This document shows positions 47,159 through 56,100 of a stretch of 64,000 nt of DNA, piece by piece. The translations under genes and the position numbers were made by a program. Source of the stretch: Acidobacteriota bacterium (lineage in GTDB: Bacteria; Acidobacteriota; Holophagae; Holophagales; Holophagaceae); the NCBI GenBank assembly GCA_016192145.1, contig JACPUT010000008.1, positions 186,001 to 250,000 of the forward strand, in the 5' to 3' direction. The notes under the pieces were generated by a model that was given only the letters and a program-made list of their open reading frames with translations, made no database searches and had not been told where the DNA came from. Position 1 is the first letter of the stretch; every line of letters starts with the position of its first letter.

Positions 47159-47647
47159 ATGTCCGATTTGAAGACCACCGCCGGCCCCGCCTTGGGCAAG
47201 CTGCCCTCCGGTCTCGCCATCTGCACGGCCCAGCACGGCGGCGAGCGCACGGGCTTCCTGGCTTCCTGGGCCCAGCAAGTGAGCTTCGAGCCCCCCCTCG
47301 TGGCCGTGTGCATCAAGGCGGGGCGCCCCATCGAAAAGCTCATCGAGGGCAGCGGCCACTTCGCCTTGAACATCCTCGCCGAGGGCGACTTCGCCAGCTT
47401 GAAGCGCTACGGCAAGGGCTTCGAGCCCGGCGTGGATCCCTGGGCCGAGGACCCCCAGAGCCTGCTGGAAGGTCAGCCCGCCCCCGTGTTCGCCAACGGC
47501 TACGCCTACCTCGTGCTCAAGCACACCAAGGTGCTGGAGACCGGTGGTGACCACCAGATCCACATCGGCGAGTTGGTGAGCGGCGCCCTGCTCGATGCCG
47601 AGAAAAAGCCCTACGTGCACATCCGCAAGGATGGGTTCGGGTACTGA
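47159..47647 (+). CDS. Flavin reductase-like domain protein
   Basis: A 162-residue protein of the flavin-reductase/flavoredoxin split-barrel family, which binds FMN. Typical stretches are LGKLPSGLAICTAQHGGERTGF, PPLVAVCIKAGRPIEKLIEGSGHFALNIL and HQIHIGELVSGALLD. Such proteins reduce free flavin or act as FMN electron carriers; the partner is unknown. It is flanked by repeat elements E8 and E9, so it is isolated between two hairpins. Confidence 0.88.
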   Translation: MSDLKTTAGPALGKLPSGLAICTAQHGGERTGFLASWAQQVSFEPPLVAVCIKAGRPIEKLIEGSGHFALNILAEGDFASLKRYGKGFEPGVDPWAEDPQSLLEGQPAPVFANGYAYLVLKHTKVLETGGDHQIHIGELVSGALLDAEKKPYVHIRKDGFGY

Positions 47648-47653
47648 GAACCG

Positions 47654-47758
47654 GGCTCTCGGCTCTAGGCTTTTGGCTCTAGCTAGCGCCGACCCATCAG
47701 GCCTTCATCTTCGGGTGGGCCGGCCTCAGCTAGAGCCAAAAGCCCACAGCCAAGAGTC
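47654..47758. repeat. E9: GGCTCTA heptamer inverted-repeat element
   Basis: Four tandem units at 47654-47681 (GGCTCTC, GGCTCTA, GGCTTTT, GGCTCTA) face four at 47731-47758 (TAGAGCC, AAAAGCC, CACAGCC, AAGAGTC). The two units nearest the loop are exact complements; the two outer pairs have drifted. The middle has GCGCCGACCCA and GGGTGGGCCGGC, a core shared with E4. It lies 6 bp after the flavin reductase stop and 4 bp before the next ATG, so it covers the ribosome-binding region of the MqnD-like gene. Confidence 0.85.
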
Positions 47759-47762
47759 CCCC

Positions 47763-48572
47763 ATGCACCTCACCATCGCCCACAGCCCCGATAGCGACGA
47801 CGCCTACATGATGGCGCCCCTGGCCCTGGGCTGGATGGATCCGGAGGGCTTCACCTTCGAGTTTGTCCGCAAGGACATCGAGCAGTTGAACACGGAGGCC
47901 CTGGAGGCGAAGTACCACGTCACGGCCATCAGCTTCGGCGCCTATCCGGAGCTGAAGGACCGCTACGCCCTGCTCACGGCGGGCAGCTCCATCCAGGAGG
48001 GCACGGGGCCGCTGGTGGTCTCCCGCGCGCCGATGCAGGCCGATGAGCTGCGCGGCGTCACCATCGCCATCCCCGGTGTGCGCACCAGCGCCTACCTGAG
48101 CATGCGCCGCTGGTGCGACACCCTCGGCTTCGAGCCCAAGGTGGAGCTGCGGCCCTTCGACGAGATCCTGCCGGCCGTGCAGCGGGGCGAGTTCGAGGCG
48201 GGCCTGCTCATCCACGAAAGCCAGCTCATGTACCGGGAGGCGGGGCTTCACCTCGTGGAGGACATGGGCGCCTGGTGGAAGGCCGCCCACGATCTGCCGC
48301 TGCCCATGGGCGGCAACGCCATCCGCACGGATTTGGGTGCGGACGTGATGCAGCGCTTCGCCACGGTCATGCGCAAGAGCGTGGAATTGGCCCGGGAGCG
48401 CCACTGGGAGAGCGTGGACTACAGCCAGTCCTTCGGGCGCGGCATGGATCGCGAGATGATCGGCCGCTACGTGAACGCCTGGGTGAATGAGTTCACCGTG
48501 GATCCGGGGCCGCGAGGGCGGAAGGCCGTGGATCTGCTCCTGGGGCTTGAAGCCACCTGGATCCAGGGCTGA
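47763..48572 (+). CDS. MqnD/MqnA-like protein (futalosine menaquinone pathway family)
   Basis: A 269-residue periplasmic-binding-protein-fold enzyme. MHLTIAHSPDSDDAYMMAPLALGW and YHVTAISFGAYPELKDRYALLTAGSS resemble 1,4-dihydroxy-6-naphthoate synthase (MqnD), which makes a menaquinone precursor from cyclic dehypoxanthine futalosine. GEFEAGLLIHESQLMY carries the conserved His region. No other mqn gene is nearby, so a related binding-protein role is possible. The ATG at 47763 is chosen because it gives the normal N-terminus; a longer reading would run through E9. No good ribosome site lies outside the hairpin. Confidence 0.78.
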   Translation: MHLTIAHSPDSDDAYMMAPLALGWMDPEGFTFEFVRKDIEQLNTEALEAKYHVTAISFGAYPELKDRYALLTAGSSIQEGTGPLVVSRAPMQADELRGVTIAIPGVRTSAYLSMRRWCDTLGFEPKVELRPFDEILPAVQRGEFEAGLLIHESQLMYREAGLHLVEDMGAWWKAAHDLPLPMGGNAIRTDLGADVMQRFATVMRKSVELARERHWESVDYSQSFGRGMDREMIGRYVNAWVNEFTVDPGPRGRKAVDLLLGLEATWIQG

Positions 48573-48601
48573 TCAGGTTTCGCGAGAAAAGCGAATTTTA
48601 C

Positions 48602-48722
48602 AGGGATGAAGGGGATGGAGGGGATGGGGTACGGCCATCGCCCGTTGATTCCCTGAGGAGCCAAAGGAAGGATTCATTCGGAACCAACCGGATGGCATCC
48701 CCTTCATCCCCTTTATCCCTGT
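48602..48722. repeat. E10: GGGATGA period-9 inverted-repeat element in a convergent gap
   Basis: Three 9-nt steps at 48602-48628 (AGGGATGAA, GGGGATGGA, GGGGATGGG) face three at 48696-48722 (CATCCCCTT twice, TATCCCTGT). This is the same 7+2 design as the CGCGAAT class. The 67-nt middle has no strong pairing that I can see. It lies between convergent genes; the left arm starts 30 bp after the MqnD-like stop and the right arm ends 38 bp before the acyltransferase stop. Confidence 0.82.
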
Positions 48723-48759
48723 GAATTTCATCCTTGTTATGGAGCCGACCCGGGCCGGG

Positions 48760-49551
48760 CTACTTCTTCTGCTCCGAGGGGGCCGCCACATGCGCCGGGG
48801 CGTTCGGCTTGAGCCGGGCGGGGTGGGCGGGGAGGCCGATGGAGACGGTGTAATCGGGCACGTCCTTCGTGACGAGGCCGCCCGTGCCCACCATGGCGTA
48901 ATCACCCACCTTTGTGCCGCTGAGTACCGTGCTGTGGTACGTGACGCGGGCACCTTCACCGATCACGGTGTCGCCCAGGTAGACGATGGAGGGGTCCACC
49001 AGATCGTGCCAGTGGCTGTAGATGTTGGCGTAGTCGCTGATGCTCGCCTTCTTCTTGATGGTGATGCTGCCGCGGTCATCCAGCAGCACGAAGCGGTGGA
49101 TCACCACGTCGTCGCCGAGGCTGATGTTGTAGCCGAAGCTCCACTCGATCCCGGTGAAGAACTTCACGTTCTGGCCCACGGACTTGAAGATGTGCGGCGC
49201 GAGCATGGCGCGGAACTTCAACCCGAGCCACACGTTCGCGTTGAGCGGGCTGTTGTCGAACATCTGCCAGAGCCAGGTGAGGGGCTTCACCGGAGCCCAC
49301 TTCTCCGGATCGATCTCGCTGTAGTACTCGGCCTCGGTGGTCGCGTTCCGGGGGTCGAGGTTCAGGTGGAGCACTTCCTCATGGATGTTGCGAGGCGCAT
49401 CGGAGAGGCCGTAGAACCCACGGGCCAACTCGACGCAGAGCGCGTTGCGATCGGTGCCGGGATCACAGATCCGGGCATCGATCTCCTGGAGCCAGGCTTC
49501 GAGCTTGGCTTTGACATCTGTATTTTCCAGGTCGAGGGGGCGGGTTGCCAC
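48760..49551 (-). CDS. Left-handed beta-helix (hexapeptide) acyltransferase-like protein
   Basis: A 263-residue protein. The second half has hexapeptide-repeat turns (YNISLGDDVVIHRFVLLDD, VIGEGARVTYHSTVLSGTKVGDYAMVGTGGLVTKDVP) of the LbH acyltransferase fold. The first 110 residues are a helical domain without recognised family. The GTG at 49551 is chosen: GGAG lies 6 nt before it and it avoids the terminator that a longer reading from 49644 would cross. The acceptor is unknown; His residues (YSHWHDLVDP) are candidates for the catalytic base. Confidence 0.8.
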   Translation of the reverse strand: MATRPLDLENTDVKAKLEAWLQEIDARICDPGTDRNALCVELARGFYGLSDAPRNIHEEVLHLNLDPRNATTEAEYYSEIDPEKWAPVKPLTWLWQMFDNSPLNANVWLGLKFRAMLAPHIFKSVGQNVKFFTGIEWSFGYNISLGDDVVIHRFVLLDDRGSITIKKKASISDYANIYSHWHDLVDPSIVYLGDTVIGEGARVTYHSTVLSGTKVGDYAMVGTGGLVTKDVPDYTVSIGLPAHPARLKPNAPAHVAAPSEQKK

Positions 49552-49620
49552 GAAGTCTCCAAAACAGAGCGGAATAGTCAACTTTAGTAGCCTCACCGGG
49601 GCCTTCGCCACGGGAATGTC

Positions 49621-49652
49621 AAAAAAAGGGGTGCCCGGGGGCACCCCTTTTT
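49621..49652 (-). terminator. Rho-independent terminator
   Basis: A 13-bp stem (AAAAAGGGGTGCC / GGCACCCCTTTTT) with a short loop and a T-run on the minus strand lies 19 bp after the small membrane protein gene. It separates that gene from the acyltransferase. Confidence 0.92.
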
Positions 49653-49670
49653 GTTGGGAAGTCCAAACCC

Positions 49671-50009
49671 CTAATGGTGGCCGTGATCATCCGTCGGCTT
49701 GCCGATGAATTCCACGGTGCGGGCGGCGAAGAGCAGCCAGCAGGTGTAGATGGCGAGGATCAGGGCCCCGAGGCCGAACACGGCGGGGCGGGCGGGGAGG
49801 AAGAAGGGCCATTGGAACCCGGCCAGCCCGACGAGGGCGGCGAGGGCCCCGTAGGTCATCAGGAAGGCGCCCCACTTCTTGGAGGGCTCGGGGGCCTGGC
49901 CCACCTCTTCGGGCAGGGTTCCCAGGGGCTGGGATACCTCGCCGGACAGGTGCAGCCCCTGGAACAGGAGCACGGCCGACAGGATGAAGTAGAAGACCAG
50001 GAACACCAT
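49671..50009 (-). CDS. Small membrane protein, unknown
   Basis: A 112-residue protein with three predicted helices (MVFLVFYFILSAVLLFQGL, WGAFLMTYGALAALVGLAG, AVFGLGALILAIYTCWLLF) and a His-rich C-terminus (DDHGHH). No family is recognised. It has its own strong terminator and diverges from the TetR efflux operon, so the operators at 50069-50127 could also affect it. The His-rich tail could bind metal, but this is a guess. Confidence 0.7.
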   Translation of the reverse strand: MVFLVFYFILSAVLLFQGLHLSGEVSQPLGTLPEEVGQAPEPSKKWGAFLMTYGALAALVGLAGFQWPFFLPARPAVFGLGALILAIYTCWLLFAARTVEFIGKPTDDHGHH

Positions 50010-50068
50010 GGTGGACTCCGCAATCCACTAGGAATACCACGGCTGGGGAAATGTCCGAAAATGGGGGG

Positions 50069-50127
50069 TTGACCTAATCAATCGATTGATTAATCTGAGG
50101 TGGTCGCACTAATCAATCGATTGATTG
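50069..50127 (+). promoter_or_regulatory. Efflux operon promoter with two palindromic operators
   Basis: Two copies of the palindrome AATCAATCGATTGATT lie at 50076-50091 and 50111-50126, centres 35 bp apart. The first extends to the 18-bp palindrome TAATCAATCGATTGATTA. TTGACC (50069-50074) and TAATCT (50091-50096), 16 nt apart, form a -35/-10 pair around the first operator. The second operator ends 11 bp before the ATG of the TetR gene and directly abuts its GAGG ribosome site. These are the expected autoregulatory sites of the TetR protein. Confidence 0.8.
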
Positions 50128-50136
50128 AGGTCCTTG

Positions 50137-50805
50137 ATGAACGCAGAACCCGAACCCCGCAGTGATGTGAAGCAGCGCCTCGTGGAGGCGGCCACCCTGC
50201 TGTTCGCCCAGCACGGTTTCGATGGCGTGGGCATCCGCGAGATCGCCGCCGCCGCCGATGCGAATTCGGCCATGGTGGCCTACCACTTCGGGAGCAAGGA
50301 GGGCCTCTACCGGGCCGTGCTGCGGGCGGGCTTCGAAAAGGGCTGCGCGAAGGATCTGCCCCCGCCCCCCCAGGCGGATGCGCCCGAAGCCAAAATGGCT
50401 GCCCTGGCGGGGCTCAGGGCCCACATCGAGACCATGGCCTCCGATCTGAAGCTGGGAGAGCACACCTCTGGGTTGGACGAGGCCTTCATGGGCATCCTCA
50501 TGCGGGAGCTGGGGCGTGTGGACAGCCCCTACCTGCCGGAGTTGGATCGCGAATTCATGGCCGGCAAGTTCGAACAGCTCGCCGCCTGCCTCCGCATCCT
50601 CCGCCCCGGGCTCACGGAGGATCAGGTCATGTACCTCTGCGGCACCGTGAGCGGCCCGCTGCTGCTGTACCGCTTTATCCCCGGCGTCATCCGCCTCCGC
50701 ACGGGCGGCAAGCCCTTCCCCGAGGACCGCGAAGCCCTCTGCGCCTTCCTCTACGACCACACCCTGCGAGCCCTCGGCGTCTCGCCCGCCGACGCTGGAG
50801 CCTGA
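50137..50805 (+). CDS. TetR/AcrR-family transcriptional regulator (CecR-like C-terminal domain)
   Basis: A 222-residue repressor. The N-terminal helix-turn-helix is RLVEAATLLFAQHGFDGVGIREIAAAADANSAMVAYHFGSKEGLYRAVL. The C-terminal ligand domain resembles the CecR/YbiH (DUF1956) group (LMRELGRVDSPYLPELDREFMAGKFEQL). The ATG at 50137 follows GAGG by 6 nt. It is first in an operon with TolC, adaptor and RND pump (gaps 3, 23 and 3 bp) and is preceded by twin palindromes that it most likely binds. Confidence 0.93.
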   Translation: MNAEPEPRSDVKQRLVEAATLLFAQHGFDGVGIREIAAAADANSAMVAYHFGSKEGLYRAVLRAGFEKGCAKDLPPPPQADAPEAKMAALAGLRAHIETMASDLKLGEHTSGLDEAFMGILMRELGRVDSPYLPELDREFMAGKFEQLAACLRILRPGLTEDQVMYLCGTVSGPLLLYRFIPGVIRLRTGGKPFPEDREALCAFLYDHTLRALGVSPADAGA

Positions 50806-50808
50806 TCC

Positions 50809-52098
50809 ATGCTCATGATCCTGCCCGCCCTCGTGGCCCTCCAATCGCCCATCGCCCCGATCCGTGTCGATCTCCCCAGCGCCCTCTCCCGCGCCAGGGC
50901 CGAGAACGCCCTCCTGAAGGCCGCCGCGGCCCGGGTGGAGGAACGCCGCAGCTACATCACGACCGCCCGGGCCGACGCGCTGCCCCAGCTCACGGCCGTC
51001 GGCGATTTCACCCGCGCCCGCGACGTCTCCATCCTGAACAGCGGCTTCGCCGATAGCGCGGCGTCCTTCGGCATCTCCCCCAGCAACCTCGTGGGCGCCC
51101 GTTCCGTCTACACGACGCAGCTGAACCTCGTGCAGCCCATCTTCGCCTGGGGCAAGCTCTCGGGGGCCGTGGACGTGGCCAAGGTCGGCGAAGCCGAAGC
51201 CCGCGCCGCCTACACCACCGCCGAACTGGACATCCTCCACGGCGTCGCCAAGGCCTACCTGGGCGTGCTCCAGGCCCAGGCCCAGCTGGACGTGGTGAAG
51301 GTGAAGCTCGAAACGGCCACCAAGCTGCTCGAGGACATCCAGAACAAGCTTGAGGCCCAGAGCGCCACCCAGCTGGATCTGCTGCGCGCCCAGGCCGAGC
51401 TGCAGGGCGTGGCGCCCGAGGCCCTCCAAGCCCAGGCCAACCACCAGCGGGCCCTGGAGGTGCTGAACGGGCAGCTGGGCCTGGATCCCCGTACGCCCCT
51501 GGAGGTGGCTTCGCTGCCGCCCGCCGAGATCCCGGCGGACCTCAAGGGCGTCGATCGAAGCGAGCTGCTGCAGCTCCGCGAGCAGGAGAAGGGCTACCGG
51601 ATCAACGACCAGATCATCACCTCCGACCTGCGCCCCCGGCTGGATTTCTCGGCCAGCACGGGTTACCAGGCGGGCAAGACGGACAACCTCTTCAAGGAAC
51701 CCTATGACACCTGGCGCGTGAGCCTCACCCTGAAGGTGCCCATCTTCGATGGCCTCCGCACCAGCGGCAAGCGCGCCCAGAACCGGGCCGTGCTGGAGCA
51801 GATCAAGCAGAGCCGCGTGGATGTGGAGCGCCAAGTGCAGGTGCAGCAGGCCTCCGCCAAGCGGGAGGTGGGCAAGGCCCAGGCCTTCCAGGAGGCGGCC
51901 ACCAAGGCCCACGATGCGGGCCAGGAGGCGCTGCGCGTCAGCCGCGAATCCTTCGCCGAAGGCCTCATCAGCTCCCTGGATCTGCTCCAGGCCGAGCGCC
52001 AGGAACGCAACCTGGAGAGCCAGCGGGTGCAGGCGCAGCTGGCCGTCTGGTCCGCCCTCCTGGATCTGCGCCGCTCCCTCGGCCTCGCCCCCCTCTGA
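50809..52098 (+). CDS. TolC-family outer-membrane efflux protein
   Basis: A 429-residue outer-membrane factor with a short export signal (MLMILPALVALQSPIA). Two repeats of the TolC fold are visible: long helices such as AYLGVLQAQAQLDVVKVKLETATKLLEDIQ and SAKREVGKAQAFQEAATKAHDAG, and strands such as DALPQLTAVGDFTRARD and RPRLDFSASTGYQAG. No lipobox Cys is seen. It forms the exit channel for the RND pump encoded two genes downstream. Confidence 0.92.
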   Translation: MLMILPALVALQSPIAPIRVDLPSALSRARAENALLKAAAARVEERRSYITTARADALPQLTAVGDFTRARDVSILNSGFADSAASFGISPSNLVGARSVYTTQLNLVQPIFAWGKLSGAVDVAKVGEAEARAAYTTAELDILHGVAKAYLGVLQAQAQLDVVKVKLETATKLLEDIQNKLEAQSATQLDLLRAQAELQGVAPEALQAQANHQRALEVLNGQLGLDPRTPLEVASLPPAEIPADLKGVDRSELLQLREQEKGYRINDQIITSDLRPRLDFSASTGYQAGKTDNLFKEPYDTWRVSLTLKVPIFDGLRTSGKRAQNRAVLEQIKQSRVDVERQVQVQQASAKREVGKAQAFQEAATKAHDAGQEALRVSRESFAEGLISSLDLLQAERQERNLESQRVQAQLAVWSALLDLRRSLGLAPL

Positions 52099-52121
52099 TC
52101 ATCCGACATGAAAGGAACCCC

Positions 52122-53192
52122 ATGAACCGCAACGTGCTCATCTTCTCAGGCCTGGCCCTCGTGCTCGTCATCGGCGGATCCGCCACCTACCATCGGAGCC
52201 AGCGCAACGCCGAGCTGGCCCGGCAGCAGGTGGTGAAGGATGCCGCCGAGCTCTCCGTCAGCACCGTCGCCGTGGAGAACCGGAGTTTCCGCCCCAGCTT
52301 CGCCTTCACGGGCGACCTGCTCGCCGTGAACCGGGCGGAGCTTCGCGCCGAAGTGCCCGGCCGGGTCACGCGCGTCCTGGTGCAGGAGGGCGACTCCGTG
52401 AAAGGGGGCTCTCTCCTGAGCACCCAGGATGAGGATGATCTGGCCCTGGCACTGCGGGCCGCCGAGGCCCAGGCCGCGCAAGCCAAGGCCGATCACGATC
52501 GGGCCGAAACCCTGCTCGCCAAGCGCAGCATCACCAAGCAGGCGGCCCAGCAGGCGGAAACGATGTGGCAGACGGCCGACAGCCAGGCCGGAGTCGCCCG
52601 GGTGCGCTTGAAGAAGGCCCGCATCACCGCGCCCTTCGATGGCCAGGTGGCGCGCCGGACGATCCAGCCTGGGGACGTCATCAGTCCCGGCCAGCCCGTC
52701 TTCGAAGTGGTGGACAACCGGCGGATGGAAATCCAGGCGGACCTGCCCGCCGCCGCCGCCGCCGTGGTGAAGCCCGGCCAGACCATCCGTTTCCGGGTGG
52801 CCGGCTTCGATCGCCCCTTCGATGGCAAGGTCACCCAGGTGAGCCCCAGCCTCGGCCAGGACGGCCGCACCCTGAAGGTGCGCATGGAGGTGCCCAACCC
52901 GGAGCGCACGCTGAAGAGCGGCACCTTCGTGGAGGGCGAAATCCTGGGCGAGGGTGAACAGGCCCTGCCCGCCCTGCCCGCGACCCTCCTCAAGGCCGAA
53001 GGCCGCGAGGGCAAGCTGTGGCTGGCCTCCGGCGGCGTCGCCAAGGGCGTCACCGTCACCTTCGGGGTGGAGCAGGGGGGCTGGCGCGCCGTGAGCGGCC
53101 TCAATCCCGGCGATATCGTCGTGGCCGACGGCAAGGACCTGGTGAAGGAGGGCACTCGCCTGAAGCTCACTTCCATGGCGAAGGGGAACTGA
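52122..53192 (+). CDS. RND efflux periplasmic adaptor (membrane fusion protein)
   Basis: A 356-residue adaptor anchored by one N-terminal helix (VLIFSGLALVLVIGGSATY). It has the barrel-sandwich/lipoyl halves (VPGRVTRVLVQEGDSVKGGSLLS and ITAPFDGQVARRTIQPGDVISPGQPVFEVV), an alpha-hairpin between them, and a beta-barrel region (AAAAVVKPGQTIRFRVAGFDRPFDGKVTQVSP). It bridges the inner-membrane pump and the TolC channel. AAAGGAAC lies before the ATG. The pump gene follows after 3 bp. Confidence 0.94.
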   Translation: MNRNVLIFSGLALVLVIGGSATYHRSQRNAELARQQVVKDAAELSVSTVAVENRSFRPSFAFTGDLLAVNRAELRAEVPGRVTRVLVQEGDSVKGGSLLSTQDEDDLALALRAAEAQAAQAKADHDRAETLLAKRSITKQAAQQAETMWQTADSQAGVARVRLKKARITAPFDGQVARRTIQPGDVISPGQPVFEVVDNRRMEIQADLPAAAAAVVKPGQTIRFRVAGFDRPFDGKVTQVSPSLGQDGRTLKVRMEVPNPERTLKSGTFVEGEILGEGEQALPALPATLLKAEGREGKLWLASGGVAKGVTVTFGVEQGGWRAVSGLNPGDIVVADGKDLVKEGTRLKLTSMAKGN

Positions 53193-53195
53193 CCG

Positions 53196-56100
53196 ATGTT
53201 TTTGTCCGACTTCTCCATCCGGCGGCCCGTCTTCACCACCTGCATCATGCTGGCCCTCATGGTGCTGGGCCTCTTCAGCGTGAAGGGCCTGGGCATCGAT
53301 CAATACCCGAACACCGACATCCCCACGGTCACCGTCTCCATCGTCTATCCCGGGGCCAGCCCCGAGAGCGTCAAGCAGGACGTGATCAAGAAGATCGAGG
53401 AGGCCGTCAACCCCATCGAGAAGATCAAGGAGATCAGCTCCACGAGCCAGGAGTCCGTGGGCACGCTCATCATCCAGTTCCAGCTGGACCGCGACGTGGA
53501 CAAGGCCCTGGATGACGTGCGCACGCGCATCGGCCAGATCCGCCGCAACCTCCCCGACACCATCGAAGAGCCCGTCATCTCCAAGTTCGATCCGGCCCAG
53601 CTGCCCGTGCTCTCCCTCGTCGTGCGACCCGATGAGGCCCACGCCGGCAAGATCCGGGACAAGGAACTCACCCGCATCGCCGAGGACTTCCTCAAGCGCC
53701 GCCTCGAGAACGTGCCGGGCGTGGGCAAGGTGGACGTCGTCGGCGGCTCCACCCGCGAGATCCAGGTGCAGGTGGATCCCCAGAAGCTGGAATCCCTGGG
53801 CCTCTCCCTGGGCCAGGTCATGAACGCCGTGGGCGGCGACACCTCCGACGTGCCCAGCGGCAACCTGCTGCAGGGCAGCCGCGAAGTGGCCGTGAAGGTG
53901 GACGCCAAGGTCCGCACCGTGGAGGCCTACCGCAACGTCATCGTCGGCAACAAGCAGGGCCGCCCCATCGAACTGTGGGAAGTCGCCAACGTCGTGGATG
54001 GCGTGAAGGAGAAGCGCAGCCTCGCCCGCCTGGATGGCCAGGACGTGGTGGCCCTGGAAGTGCAGCGGCAGACGGGCGGCAACACCGTGGCCATGGTGGA
54101 GAGCGTCAACCAGGTGCTCAAGGTCCTGGAGCCCGAGCTCAAGGAGCAGGGCGTCACCCTCGTCACCGCCAAGGACAACGCCAAGTTCATCTCCGAGAGC
54201 GTGGAGGACGTGGAAGTCGCCATCTACCTGGGCGGCTTGCTGACCATCCTCATCGTCTTCTACTTCCTGAAGAGCTGGCGCTCCACGCTGATCACCAGCC
54301 TCACCCTGCCCGTGTCCATCGTGGGCACCTTCATCATCATGAAGGCGATGAACTTCACCCTGAACACGATGACCCTCATGGGGTTGTCCCTGGCGGTGGG
54401 CATCCTCATCGATGATGCCATCGTGGTCCGCGAGAACATCAGCCGCCACGCGGAGATGGGCAAGGACCACGTCACGGCGGCCCGGGAAGGCACGGCGGAG
54501 ATCGGGCAGGCGGTCATCGCCACCACCCTCTCCATCCTCGCCGTGTTCGTGCCCGTGGCCTTCATGGGCGGGATCGTGGGGCGCTTCTTCTTCCCCTTCG
54601 GCATCACGGTGGCCTTCGCCGTGGCCCTCTCGCTGTTCGTCAGCTTCACCCTCGACCCCATGCTCAGCGCCGTGTGGCCGGATCCCGAGCACGAGAAACA
54701 CGAGGAGTCCGACAAGCCCCGCCACCGCAACGCCATCATGCGCAGCGTGGATTCCTTCGGCCGCATGCTCGACGGCTGGGAGCTGACCTACGAAAAGATC
54801 ATCCGCTGGGCCCTGGCCCACCGGAAGGCCACCATGGCCATCGGTTTCGGAAGCTTCTTCCTGGCCATGGGGCTCTCCGGCCTCCTGGGCAACAACTTCA
54901 TGCCCGACTACGATCGCGGCGACCTCGCCGTCACTTTCAAGACGGCCCCGGGCGCCAGCCTCGAGGCCACCCAGGCCAAGGCCCTGGAGCTGGAGCTGCT
55001 CGTCAAGAAGACGGAAGGGGTGAGGCTCGCCTACACCACCATCGGCACGGGACTCTCCGGTTCCATCAACCAGGGCGGGATCTACGTGAAGCTCGAGGAA
55101 GGGAAGCGCCCCTCCCAGGTGCAGATCCGGCGGCACCTCCGCGAGGCCTTCCGCTCCGTGGCCGGCGTGGAGACCACCGTGGGCGCCGTGAACGACTTCG
55201 GCGCCGTGAGCCCCATCCAATTGGCCATCCAGGGTCCCGATCGGGCCGCCGTGCTCAAGGCGGAACCCATGGTGAAGGAGGCCCTGCGCCAGGTGCCCGG
55301 GGCCGTGGACATCCTCAGCTCCCTGGACCAGGGCAAGCCGGAGCTCCGCCTCGTGGTGGACCGCAAGGCCGCCTCGGATCTCGGCGTGTCCCCGGCCCTC
55401 GTGGCCCAGATGGTGCGCCCCCTCGTGGATGGCCGCGTCGTCGCCAAGTTCGAGGATGAAACGGGCGAGCAGCGCGACGTCCGCGTCCGCCTCTCCGATG
55501 CGGGTCGCCGCCTGGCCTCCCAGCTCTCCATGATCACCGTGCAGAGCACCAAGGATCTCGGCGGCGGCAAGCACCCCCTGATCCGCCTCAGCCAGGTGGC
55601 CCGCTTCGAGGAATCCATCGCGCCCGCCAAGATCCAGCGCCATGATCTGCAGGAGGAGATCGAGCTCGATGCGGGCTACGAAGGCTCCACCTTGGGTGAG
55701 GTGAGCGCCGGCGTCGCCGCGAAGGTGGTGGAGCTCCAGAAGTCCGGTCAGCTCCCCGAGGGCGTCCGCGTGGAGCCCCTGGGCCAGGCGCGCGACCAGG
55801 TGGAGACGGGCAAATACATGGGCGCCGCCCTGCTGCTCGCCGTGATCTTCATCTACTTCGTGCTGGCCAGCCAGTTCGAGAGCTTCAAGCTGCCCATCAC
55901 CATCATGCTGAGCCTCCCCCTCTCCATGGTGGGCATGGTGCTCATGCTGCTCGTGACGGGCGACTCGAACTCGATCATGACGAGCATCGGCCTCATCCTC
56001 CTTATGGGCCTCGTGACGAAGAACGCCATCCTGCTCGTGGACAACGCCATCCAGCATCGCAAGGACGGCATGGATCGCACCCAGGCTCTGGTCCACGCGG

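Noticed and set aside
49552-49644. Longer N-terminus for the hexapeptide acyltransferase
   Set aside because: The longer frame would start inside a strong terminator. The GTG at 49551 has a good ribosome-binding site.
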